Positions 11,899-22,500 of a stretch of 64,000 bases of DNA are shown piece by piece (position 1 is the first letter of the stretch; each line of letters opens with the position of its first letter). A model generated the notes under the pieces. It was not told the DNA's origin and ran no database searches. It saw nothing but the letters and a program-made list of their open reading frames with translations. Made by a program: the position numbers and the translations under genes. The DNA is from Kingdonia uniflora (taxonomy: Eukaryota > Streptophyta > Magnoliopsida > Ranunculales > Circaeasteraceae): contig JACGCM010002535.1 in NCBI GenBank assembly GCA_014058105.1, positions 434,001 through 498,000 on the forward strand, written 5' to 3'.

Positions 11899-12235
11899 TC
11901 GAATGTGGATCACTGGAGCTAAAGTTGGAAGCATGTGATTGCAGTCTTGGAGCTTCGTTTCTATATTGCTCTGTAGTCTGCCATCGGCTACCTTTCTCCT
12001 GTATCGACAATCTTGTGCTCATCTGCTGCGTATTTTGAAAAAGCTCATCCCTCTCCCAAGTAACTTTGTAGTCAGCTCTAAGACGTGATCCTCGCTGACC
12101 AAAATCGTTCGATGTTAGTCACCCACAATACAGATATGCTTATGGTATTAGGTTTACTTATAGGTTGCATAAGAAACACTAGAGAAGTTGCAAGGACCTC
12201 GGTGTAGTCTAAGACAAATTGAGAAGGTAGTAGGA

Positions 12236-12305
12236 ACAAAAAAAAAGACTTTCTTACTTACTAGCGCCAATAATACAAAAAAAAAAGACTTTCTTACTTA
12301 CTAGC
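12236..12305. repeat. 40-base tandem duplication
   Basis: An A-run followed by GACTTTCTTACTTACTAGC occurs twice with a period of 40 bases. Confidence 0.85.
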
Positions 12306-13019
12306 ATCGGTATCCAAGGTAGTGGAAATGCAAATGACAAGTTCTGCTCTTAGATATTCTGTATGGATGACTCTAGAAAGGAATGTACCATTGCGAAATT
12401 CAACAAATAGGACCACCAAGTCAGGAGGTTACTCTAGAACCTCTTCCCTTATTAGTACAGACAGATCGGTTTACAGTGGAGTAACAACGACCAGTTACAA
12501 CATCAAAATTGGGCAATAAGCAAGCAATTATGAAAAGATGGAAGAACTTGAAGGGTAAGTCCAACAACAACTAAAAAACATTTAAAGTGATGGTAGCTAG
12601 TACCTTTTGCATAGAGTGCCCACATAAAATCTTCAAAGCATTACAGAAATCGGTATGTTTCTCAAATTGAACAACAATCTTGCAATGCAGACCAGAAAAG
12701 ATGTCCTCACTACCGTTTTCCTCAGTCTTACTTCGATAATCGTCGACGGCAACATTAAGATTCCTAATTGGAATGAATACAGCGAATGTCAACAAAAAAT
12801 GCCGTGCATTATAGATTTAAATAAGACACGAAAGGAAAATTTTGTGGCTAGATAATTTTATTTCAAAACTTGAGTAACTAAAATCCATGTCTGAAGTAAG
12901 TAGACAAAAAGGATGAGAGATAAATCTTTCACATGTAAAGGTGAGCCCCTTCCAGCATGTGAATTCAATAGTTTCCTTCAACCTCCACGGATAGAATACA
13001 GACAAAAGGGTAATGCTAA

Positions 13020-13461
13020 TGCAGAAGCGATAAGAGAAACAATTGAAGCAGATCAACGCCTAAGCGGCAAGTAGCGTCTCATGGTCAAGGAAATGCAAGA
13101 TCTCAGGCGTGGTTTTAGATGCCGCAGGCGCTAACCTCAGGATTGCAAACGTGCATTAGCAAGTATAGCGAGTAAAGAATCAATGCCGCGAAGAGAGCGT
13201 CGTCTCTCAAATACAAGTTCCGGCAACTTCTCAGAGGATGATAACCGTATGAGAAGTTTAGCTCCTTTCGAACACCTCCACTTTAGTTACGGCCGCGAGA
13301 GAAAGTACTGTGTGCCTCTATGGGGACCCTCAAATAATTACCAGAGGGAGCCTTCAATAATTTATATCCTTGATGGGTCTGAAAACTTCGACCCATTGTG
13401 CCTTGGGGTGGTCGGTTATATCGACCCATCTGAAAAGTTTGTGAGAACCTGTTTCCAATAA
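13020..13461 (+). pseudogene. Possible retroelement gag remnant
   Basis: An arginine/serine-rich frame, interrupted upstream and open from 13183, with MPRRERRLSNTSSGNFSEDD and similar charged sequence. It resembles linker regions of plant Ty3-type gag proteins but has no zinc knuckle, protease or LTR nearby. The following stretch (13310-13500) shares phrases with 16010-16200 (TTGGGG, TCGACACT, GGTGTGGTCGGTT). Low confidence. Confidence 0.2.
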
Positions 13462-14111
13462 CTATCTGAATAATAATTTAACTTGGGGAGTTCGACACTC
13501 TCGGCCCATCATGCATTTGTAAGGTTCTATGTAACATTGACATGGGTACGCGTGTTGGTGTCCGACATGGGTACGAGGTGTCGGACACGGCGGCTTCAAA
13601 ATAAGTGAAAACGCGGACTCGGCCTTATACCTTCAAAAGAGTAACTTTCTTTACATTTCCTGTAGTGTCTTAATATCGTTGAATGTATTAAGATTGTATA
13701 TATTATGATATTAACATATGGGTTAATTTAACTAATAACAAACATAAAATAATGATAGTAGTTAGTGGTGTTAAATAGCATGTCTAAGAATTAGGAACTT
13801 TCTAAAAGTTATGTCCAAAAGTCGATGATCTAAACAAGATGTACCTAGGGTTGTTCACCTAAACCCGAACCGGGCCGACCCGAACCGGTTCGGTCCGGGT
13901 TAAGGATGTCAGTTTGGTTTCGGGTCTGTTTTTAAAAACCCGAATATAATCGGTTCGGGTTCGGGTTCATGATGCGGTATATTTCAATACCCGAACCGAC
14001 TATATATATATCACAAATTTTTCTTCACTTTTGTAACTCTAGGCTCCTCCATGCTTTTCCACTTTCCTCTTTCTCTCTCTTTTACCTCACTGTCATCCTC
14101 CTCATCCACCA

Positions 14112-14325
14112 CCTGATAATTACACTCTTGCTCTTAATAAAGCTCTTATGTTCTTTAATGCTCAAAGATTTGGCTCTCTCCCTAAAGATCTGATTGAGAT
14201 GTCTTTCTGATAATTCTTATAATAAAAATTTGGGTGGTGGGTTTTATGATGCAGGGGGTGCAATTAAGTTTAATTTCCCTTCTTCATTTGCGTTGGAGTG
14301 TAATTTGGACCGATTATCGCGGTGA
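14112..14325 (+). pseudogene. Captured GH9 endo-1,4-beta-glucanase fragment
   Basis: Two pieces in order. From 14112: [20 protein letters not shown] then GSLPKD, ending in a stop near 14206. From 14221: [19 protein letters not shown] then PSSFALE, ending at 14325. These match the N-terminal GH9 region of plant cellulases (NYTxALxKAxxFFxAQRSGxLP, then GGYYDAGDxxKF). The piece between them, WRGxS and following, is missing. The second Asp of the catalytic DAGD motif is Gly here. No signal peptide or C-terminal catalytic half is present. It is a gene fragment carried by the hAT element, not a gene. Confidence 0.78.
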
Positions 14326-14513
14326 AATCGAAGAATGGGTCGATGATTTGATGCCCTTTGTATGATTTCAAGTTCTCTATCGAGACGTAGGATTTTTCCT
14401 GGAAATACAAAGGAATGCATCTTCGTAGTTGGGGGTTTCGATTAGGGTTTCATGGAGTTTTTTGAAATTAGGGTTTTGAGTCCACATGTCTCTCTGTTGC
14501 CTCCATTATAGGT

Positions 14514-14732
14514 CTCTATGTTGCCATCAGAAACAATGTTGATGTTGAATCTCTATTTGAAAAAGTGGGCATCTCCAAACAAGATAAATTTGAAACACTT
14601 GATGGATTTCAAGAGAACCCTACTACGGTGGAGAAGCCGAAGAAGAATCGAATTACTGAAATGGTTGCTTCTAGTGGTAATGCGTTTGCCTTGGCTTTCT
14701 TATGGCTGCTTCTACTAACAATAGAGAGATGA
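14514..14732 (+). pseudogene. Captured DUF1279-family fragment
   Basis: An open frame follows an intron-like CATTATAG acceptor: LYVAIRNNVDVESLFEKVG, then a lysine-rich linker KPKKNRITEMVASSGNAFAL, then AFLWLLLLTIER and a stop. This resembles the C-terminal half of plant DUF1279 (FAM210-like) membrane proteins, where a similar AIKNNVDVE motif precedes a membrane segment after an ASSGGA-like stretch. The usual final part is absent. The family call is from memory of the motif and is moderate. Confidence 0.6.
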
Positions 14733-15070
14733 GGTTTCGCCATTTCATCAAAAAGTTTTGGGGTTTCAGTGCAGAGAAAAAAAAATTGACAAATAAAGAG
14801 AAGAAAAAAAAAACCGAGTTAGAACCGGGCCCGACCCGCTTAATTTGGTTTAGTTCCGGCTCGGGTTCTACAACTATTCGGTTCGGGTTCGGGTCTAAAA
14901 TGAGGTAACCCGACCAACCCAGGTCGGCTCAGGTTTAGGGGTTAACCCGGGCCGACCCGACCCGTAAACAGCCCTAGATGTACCCATTGGAGTTTCCACA
15001 CGAGTGTCGTTGTGTCCGAGTGTTTGACACATTTGGATACAAATATTTTAGGAATACATAGTGCTGATGT

Positions 15071-15935
15071 TAGGGGTGGCAATTTGGTCGGGTCGGGTCA
15101 ACCCGTCACAGGTCAGCCGGGCTTGGGTTGAGAAACACCAAACCCAAACCCGTCCCATTTTTTAAATAGGTCAAATTCGTAAACCCAGACCCGACCTGCA
15201 TATAATCGAGTTGACCCGACCCGTCCCATTAACCCGTATAATTTTAAAAAATTGCAAAACGAAACTGAGAATCAAATAATTAGAGGATGATTTTGAGAGC
15301 CTTTGAAAAACAAAAGTGAGATGAGATCAAAAGCTCACCTTAGAGAGGCTTGACTTTCCTCTAGTGGACAATAACAATCCACAAAAAACACACAATTTAG
15401 AAAAAGAGATTTGAAGAGGGAGCATTCCTGAGAGAGGGAGAGAAAGAGGGGATGGTAGAACAAAAGTTTAACCCAAGAGAATGCTAAAGAGTATCGGAAT
15501 CATTAGGTTTGAATGGTTCTTCGCTCCAAAACAGAGAGAGATAGAGAAATCCAACAATCAAACACTTTTGAAGAAACACAAAAGAGAAAACAAAGAATTC
15601 CTAGTTCGAATAATCATAAGCTCGTTGGTAAAAAACATCTATTGAAGAAAGTAAAATCAAATATAAGAGAAGGAAGGAATCGTTACCATATTTGTCTAAG
15701 CGGTGCTTTTTAGCGAGGAGTTGGTTAGAATATAACATTAAATTACATTCGAGTTAAACGAGTTCGCGGGTCAACACGAAACCGGGACAGTGAAACCCAA
15801 ACCCGACTCGTTATCTAAACAGGTTAGTTGGGTCGACCCGAATTGACCCGAAACCCACAAATGCTAAACTCAAACCCGTAAAATTTGGTCGGGTTTGTAT
15901 CGGGTTAACGGTTTCGGGTCAAATTGCCAGCCTTA
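15071..15935. mobile_element. hAT-like MITE with GGGTC-rich ends
   Basis: Ends are TAGGGGTGGCAATTTG and, as reverse complement, TAAGGCTGGCAATTTGACCC. Subterminal regions repeat GGGTCGGGTC and AACCCGACC. The flanking 8-mers, GCTGATGT and GTCCATCT, match at only four of eight positions, so the duplication has decayed or the ends are off by a base or two. No coding content recognised. Confidence 0.7.
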
Positions 15936-17716
15936 GTCCATCTTACATACGTGAGGTCAGATTAACCGAGATTAATCGATCTATCTGAGAGTTTAAGGGG
16001 ATTTATCTCCCTAAAACCCCCAAATAATATATTACTCATGGAAGCTCGACACTGTCGGTGCATCGTCTCTTGGTGTGGTCGGTTCAACTGACAAATCTGA
16101 AGTTTGTGGATTATATTCCTAAAACCCTCAATACTTGGGGGAGCTGGACATTATCGACCCTCCGTGCATTGTAGTCTAGGAGGAATAGGTATTAGATTGA
16201 TTGGAGGGTTTTATTAGGCTCATAGAGAGTGGCATCACCTCTTCACTCTAAACTCTCTTCTAGTTTGGGGTTCAAGAGTCGACCCAAACAGAAGGAAGGA
16301 AAAAGATCCCTTCAATGTAACCGTACAATTCTACAATGAATAGTCCAGAAGGAATCCAAACTATTGGAATACTAAGTTTATTGAAGATTGTATTAGGCTC
16401 TTAAAGAGTAGCACAACTCTTCTCTTTAAGTTGTTCTTTTAGTTTAGGATTCATTAAGTGGCCAAGGTAAAAGGAAAAAAGAATTTAGTTTGGAAGATCT
16501 TGTGACATAGTGGAAGATCTCTTTACTGTAGCTTCAGAAAACTATTTATAGAAGTCTTGGACTAGGGTTTTCACACTAGATATATTACTACTTTATTAGC
16601 CTTATTAAAATTTACGACGAAATTGTGAATTTATACTAGCTGCAGCTAGATAGTAGCAAGTTGAGTTGTGGCTAGATAGTAGATATTGTTAAATAGCAGC
16701 GACCATAGCTATGGATAGATAGCAGATATAATTAGATAAGCTATGAATATTATGTTTCTACAACTAACGGGTATCACTTTGCTTAAAAACCGATATAACT
16801 CCAAAAGAAACCAATGAGATAATGAACTTTCGGATTTCAAAAAAAAAAAACCCAAAGAGATAATCAGCCTTCACTATGGGAAACCCAGAAATGAACACAA
16901 AGGTCTTCATTAAACACAGGCAAGTGTTAAACCCCATCTGGGTGAATACATAATCAAGGAACGACCAGCGACGACCAAAGGTTTTTCAATGTGCACTTTG
17001 CTTGTGAGAAATAAACACAGGCTCAGTGTTATCAATTCACTTCTTCACAATAAGCACACTGTCAAAACCATGTACGCCCTGTGTTACTCAACCAGTCAGA
17101 AGCACTGGCATAAAGCATAAAGCATTAAGCGATGCAAAAATGGCATCTGCTTTTACCACATCAGACGTGTAGCTTTAGAGTTGTTTCGGTCACATATTCA
17201 AAGCGATATCTTTCTATGTAGTGCGATGAAAGTAAGGAAGTAGAGAAAGTGACTGCTCAATCCCTTCAATGGTCAAACCTAAGGGTATACAGGTATTCTT
17301 CCTATCCATGTTCTTTCGGTTGTGCTGTTTTGTCATTCAGACATTTTAAGTCAAAAACTTAAAATCAAATTCCTGTATTTTTCACGAGGAAACAATAAAG
17401 TCGGAACTTTGCCTTCCCTCCTCCCAAGTCCCACCCACCCTGGCCTTAGCTTTTGGACCAAAATTGTCTCCACTTAACAACCCCGAGAAGGTGTGGGGCC
17501 TTACCTCATGACTCATGAGGCCCTGGTGTCAATTAGAGTGACATCCCAACTTATGGATCTTTTTGGACGGAACTTAGGGATCTTACTCCACACAGAATCT
17601 TAACTGTGGGATTAACCTACTGGTTCGACCATTACCTCCATTGAGTTAGGTTTCTTTCTAGTATATACCCCGCTCGATGTATCAGGCACCCACCATCCTC
17701 CTCCTCTCTCTCTCTC

Positions 17717-17717
<1 letters not shown>
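15936..17717. other. No gene; degenerate repeats
   Basis: No convincing coding frame. About 16190-16310 and 16370-16480 are diverged tandem copies (TATTAGGCTC..AGAGTRGCA..CTCTTC..TTTAGTTT). At 16620-16760 is a looser repeat of AGATAGTAG. 17680-17717 is CT-rich and leads into the poly-C run. Confidence 0.45.

Positions 17718-17757
<40 letters not shown>
17718..17757 (+). repeat. Run of 40 cytosines
   Basis: An uninterrupted C run follows a (CT)n tract and is followed by TCCCTCTTGGAGGGAG. Homopolymers this long are rare; the length may partly reflect sequencing or assembly. Confidence 0.95.
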
Positions 17758-17760
<3 letters not shown>

Positions 17761-18161
17761 CTCTTGGAGGGAGCTGCTTCCACTACCTTGCCCTGCTAGA
17801 CTAGACAAGTAAGATCAATCTTTTACCTCTTTCTCTCTTCTATTTTATTGCCTTTTATTGTGTACATCTGAATTTTTTACTGTCCTCTGATAAGAGAAGT
17901 TTGACTATTTTTCTAGCGTTCTTTGAAATTAAAGTTGTACTGAAGAATTTTATTGATGGATGCTTACTTTGATCAGTGTGGAGTGAGACAGTGATATCAG
18001 AAAGCATTGGCAGATTCAATTGAACCAATTGAAAACATATTTGGTTCAACTTTATCTATCACTATTTTATACTTAATTCTCACTAAAGTAATGATTTTTT
18101 TTTCCTTATTAATCTAATCAATGGAAACCACTGATTCAGTTGATACTTCAAGTTTGATTAT

Positions 18162-18960
18162 TGTCACGGCCCGGCCCGGGTCTGTCTCTACAGTGCCCGG
18201 AGCACAACGGAATATGAGGTCGTGCGGCGTACATGCACGTGCAGCCGGCATGCACACAGTGGAATGAACCACGGATGCTAGAGCAACATCCGGATAATCC
18301 TGGATACTCGTGAGGGGTCGTCAAATATCTATTCGGTAAAGGCAACGCTGAAGATTCCCTCAATAATCCCTACAGCGTAATCTCTCGTGACTGGGCACGA
18401 GGTACGGATAGCACACCAGTCCTGTAGCGGATTGTAGCGGACAGGATAGCTCAATATGTCGAGTTTCAGATATATGATGTATATATCAAGGGCGACGAGC
18501 CTGGACTGGTTACATAGTCCACTTATAAGGGGCGGTGCGTCTCGGTTGGCTCGTGGGGCATAGCAGCGGCATAGCCGTGCCCTATTAAGCCCTATCTGGA
18601 AACGCAACCCGCATTGCGAGCAATGTCTCCTGACCTTCCCAAGGCCAAGGAGAACTCATAACCATCCCTTGTAGATAGCCCATGAGCCGAGGTCCAAGAT
18701 GACCAAGCTATAAAGCTAACTTTGTCATGGGGAGGTTTGGACCAAGGTTTCTCCTTAATATAGCTACTAAGGAAATAACTAGTTTCCAAAAAGAAACGTT
18801 AAAACTGGAGACGAAGCGTACTGGCACTTCTCGCCCCCTTAACCAATTCTGCTTTCAACGAAACTTGGCGTGCAACTATATTAGAATATAGAAAACATAT
18901 TTCCAAAGTCAGAACTAAAACTCTCGGGTAGATTTGCCCGGCGTTCGCTAGGGCGTCACA
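18162..18960. mobile_element. Solo LTR, 799 bases
   Basis: Begins TGTCACGGCCCGGCCCGGG and ends CTAGGGCGTCACA, with the TG..CA termini of LTRs. It is flanked by a 5-base duplication ATTAT (18157-18161 and 18961-18965). There is no internal coding region, primer site or second LTR. This is what recombination between two LTRs leaves. GC-rich TGTCACG-type termini are common in Ty3-class plant elements, but the class cannot be proven from the LTR alone. Confidence 0.85.
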
Positions 18961-19057
18961 ATTATACATCAGTGTTTTATGATTGATACGGATAATGGAT
19001 TTGTTTGTTGATGACGTTTTTGATTTAATGCACTGTTACTTTGAATTTTGATGTTAC

Positions 19058-19204
19058 TATTAGCAAGGCTATTTTATGTTATTTTAGTCCCACATTGGTT
19101 ATTCATAGAAGTAGTTTACTATCTCTCTCCAATATATAGAGGGTATGATGTAACCTAAATAATCAATTCAATAATATATTTTTTTTCTCTAATCTATTTC
19201 TACA
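19058..19204 (+). repeat. Copia 1 5' LTR
   Basis: 147 bases, from TATTAGCAAGGC to CTATTTCTACA. Contains CCTAAATAATCAATTCAATA near the end. Same terminal bases as the 3' LTR. Confidence 0.93.
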
Positions 19205-19216
19205 TGGTGTCAGAGC
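19205..19216 (+). other. Copia 1 primer-binding site
   Basis: TGGTGTCAGAGC directly follows the 5' LTR. The usual initiator-tRNA-Met site is TGGTATCAGAGC; the single A to G change can still pair as G:U. Confidence 0.85.
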
Positions 19217-19508
19217 GAGTTATCGTTCAATACCCTCGCTGATCGAACTCGACGGTGAGTTTGTTGGGAGGTAAAAAAAAAATTAGGGTTGCGATTTTTG
19301 TTCATGTTGGTCTGATTCACACCGCCGCTCTCCCTCTCTCTCCTCTGTTTTGAAGAACGACGATTATCACTGTCTCTTTGGTAGTGTTTTTCTGATCGCA
19401 ACCTAAGCTTCCGCAATTATTATTTTTAGTTTGGATCCGATCGCGAGATGCGATAGATGCTGATCTGAATTTCAAATCTATTTGGTTTATTTGAGGTAAT
19501 CGACTGCG

Positions 19509-22500
19509 ATGGCTATCGGTAACGAGTCGAGTTCGAGTACGATCGGTTTCTTCGATTGGAACGAGTGAAGATGTTCAATCCTTCAACTCTGTTCATGACA
19601 ATCCAAATCTGAAGATTACCTCACAGCTATTAGATGGCTTGAATTATGTTCGATGGGCACAGTCCGTGAAATTGTTTGTTGGTGGCCGTGGAGAGATAGG
19701 GTTTCTTCTTGACATAGAAAAAGAACTTGCAGAATAAGATCCAAAGTATGCAAAGTGGTTCTCGGATGATTCGATGGTTAGAACTTGGTTGATTAATTTT
19801 ATGCAGTCGACGATCTCCGCTGGATACTTATTCACAAACAATGCACATCTGATTTGGGAATCACTTCGTAAGGTATATTCTCAGCGAGAGAATAATGCTA
19901 GGATATTTCAACTTTCCAATGAGATTAGGAATTTTAAACAGGGTACTCAGACTTTGGGGATGTATTATGCGAGACTTCGATCGAGTTGGGAAGAATTATC
20001 TCATTATGATAGTTTCATCGAGTGGCCAGCTAGTGCACCAAGCTAGTGCACCAAGTGAAAAGGTTCATATTTCACTTACGGCAGCAGAGATTTATGCAAA
20101 GATTATGGAAAAGACTCGGGTGTTTCAATTTCTTGCGGGGCTCAATCCCGACTTTGAATATGCACGAGTTCATCTACTTGACAGGACTCCTTTCCCAATT
20201 CTTGAAGAGGCACACACATATTGTCTCTCCGATCAGAGTCGTCGGTCACCTCTGCCTCATATCTTCGAGATCCCTTCAGAGACTTCTGCTATGGCTATTC
20301 GTTATGCTTATCCGGTACCAACGTCAGTCCCTTCACAAACTTTACATACATCATCACCTAGCCTTTCTCCGTTACCAACGGCTTCCGGTAACTCTCGCCC
20401 CTCGGGAAAAAAGTGTGATTATTGTGGTAAGTAGGGACATCTAAAGACAACTTGTCATGTTCTGCACGGTCGTTATGCTGGTTATCAACCCCGCCCAACT
20501 CAGTCCTCAGCACACTTATCTGCCGACTCTAGTGTGCCAAATTCTTCGGCCTTTAGTGCTCTCTCTCAGGATAAAATCAGCAAGTTCTGACAACTCTCTA
20601 TGTCTTCCACACCGGCAGCTTCTCATGCAGGTAACTTTGCATCTGCAAATAGTGTTTTTGCATCTCCAACTTCGCCTTGGATTGTTGACTCGGGTGCAAC
20701 CAATAATATGACTGGTATGTATTTTCTTTTCCAGTCTTATGCTTCTAGTTCATGGCGATGGATTGTTCGTCTTGCCAATGGAACTGAGACTCCTATTGCA
20801 GAGAAGGGTTGTATCTCGATTACAGATTCCTTTTCTTTACCTGATGTCCTTCATGTCCCTCAGTTGGATACTAATCTTCTTTTTGTTAGTAAAATTACTA
20901 TAAAAAAAACTGCAGTATAACCTTTTTTCCTGATTATGTTATTTTTTAGGATCTGGTGTCACGGAAGATGATTGGCAGTGGACGTGAAGAGGGTGGTCTT
21001 TATTTCCTAGATAGACATGTCTCTTATATTTCTCCTCAAGCTCTCCAGTTAAAATCTATGTCTAGTAGTGAAAATATAAAGCGGGTGCTACGTTGGCATC
21101 ACCGCTTAGGTCATATTTCCTTTGAGTATCTACGTTATTTGTTTCCGTCTTTCTTTTCTAAAGTATCCATGTCTTGTGAGACGTGTGAACTAGCTAAACA
21201 TCGTTGTAGCACGTATCCGTTGAGTATTAATAAAACTTCTTGTTTTTATATTGTGCATTCGGATATTTGGGGTCCTGCTCCAGTTACATCCAGTTTAGGA
21301 TTTCGTTATTTTGTGTTGTTCATTGACGATTTTTCAAGGTGTACTTGGGTTTATTTGATAAAATTCAAAGATGAGGTATCCTCTATTTTCCAAACATTCA
21401 CCGCAATGGTTCGTACTCAGTTTGGGAAAACTATTAAAGTTTTTCAGTCCGACCAAGGTGGAGACTTTATGTCCCAAGGTCTCCGCAAATTCTGCAATGT
21501 AATGGCATTGAGCATCAAACCTCTAATACGAAAACTCCGCAACAAAATGGTAAATCGGAAAGGAAAAAATGTCGTATTCTTGATCTTGCTCGTGTTATGT
21601 CAATTGGCATGAATGTTCCCTCGTGTTTTTGGTCTGACACTGTTCTTACGGCGGTGTTTCTTATCAACCGGTCTCCGTCTCGAATTCTTGGTTTTCGCAC
21701 CCCGTATTCTATTATTTATCTTGACCGTTCTGTTTTTCAGATTCTACCTCGTGTTTTTGGGTGCGTATGTTTCGTCCAAGTCACTGGGTCAGCCTCTAAA
21801 CTAGATCCGCGTGCCTTGAAATATGTATTCCTGGGTTACTCTCATTCTCAGAAGGGTTATAGGTGCTTCCATCCCTCATCCCGTCATTATTTCACCTCTA
21901 TAGACGTTACTTTCTTTGAACATGCTCCGTTCTTTACGGGCGGTTTTCTCTCTCAGGGGGAGTGTTTTCCAGTTCGTCCTCTTCCTTTAGAAGATTTATC
22001 TTCTCCTCCTTCAGATCCACTTCCGTTGAGTGTTCCGTGTGAGTCTGCGATCCCACCTTTAGTTTCACCTTCAGTTTCACGTCCTTTACAGGTTTATACT
22101 CGACGACATTCAGGACGTCAGCCTCCTACACCAGACTGCCAAGCATCCTCTGTAGCTCTAGGTCTGCCACCTGCCATCGATTCACCTTTATCAGGTATTG
22201 AGCATTCTCCTACCGCTTCTATACCAGTTACTACTGATGATGATTCACCTTTATCTCATAGTGATGATGATAGACCGATTGCTATTCGGAAAGAGAAGCG
22301 TAATGCAGGGAAGCCTGATAGATATTCAGATGCAGCGATTTATTCTATCCTTGATTATACTTCAAATCATCGTTTATCTCCTACTTATAAAGCTTTTCTA
22401 GCTTCTCTCTCTTTGGTTGATATACCACATACAGTGGCAGATGTGTTAGCCAAACCTCATTGGAAGGCTGCGATGTTGGAAGAATTACATGCATTGGAGA

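Larger units (their letters stand above)
11525..12763 (-). pseudogene. Unrecognised multi-exon gene or fragment
   Basis: Three coding-looking blocks with plausible splice sites on minus. Exon A (12763-12604) contains EDIFSGLHCKIVVQFEKHTD and ends at AAAAG/GTACTA. Exon B (12094-11888) begins after GGTCAG, contains SRLRADYKVTWERDELFQN and ends at TTCAAG/GTAGC; the frame is open throughout. Exon C (11660-11525) begins after ATGCAG, contains MKHYYDDFKRMLKAAHADG and ends in TGA. The block between A and B (12330-12520) is partly coding-like but has stops. Composition and splice signals suggest a real gene or a recent fragment rather than a transposon ORF. I do not recognise the family and cannot tell whether the 5' exons are missing or lie above 12800. 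Confidence 0.45.
13846..14976 (+). mobile_element. hAT-type non-autonomous element with captured gene fragments
   Basis: Begins TAGGGTTGTTCACC and ends GGTCGGGTCGG-type sequence then AAACAGCCCTA (as reverse complement, TAGGGCTGTTTACGGGTCGG). It is flanked by a perfect 8-base duplication, GATGTACC (13838-13845 and 14977-14984), the hAT hallmark. Subterminal regions are rich in CCCGAACC and GGGTTCGG. There is no transposase. The interior holds fragments of two unrelated plant genes: a GH9 endoglucanase and a DUF1279 protein. It sits inside repeat copy A. Confidence 0.88.
13533..15035 (+). mobile_element. Old MITE-like repeat, copy A (interrupted)
   Basis: Starts AACATTGACATGGGTACGCG, followed by GTGTCCGACATGGGTAC and AAAACGCGGACTCGGCCTTA, and resumes after the nested hAT element with CCCATTGGAGTTTCC. 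The same order, inverted, is seen at 28705-29527. Both ends contain GTGTCGGACAC-like blocks, so it may be a TIR element, but I could not define a target duplication. Its middle is interrupted by the hAT element at 13846-14976. Confidence 0.7.

Noticed and set aside
15071..15935. Perfect 8-base target duplication for the second hAT-like element
   Set aside because: The flanks GCTGATGT and GTCCATCT agree at only four of eight positions, so I do not claim it.
17440..17700. tRNA-derived SINE
   Set aside because: GGTTCGACCATTACC resembles a B box, but no A box at proper distance, no poly-A tail and no target duplication were found.
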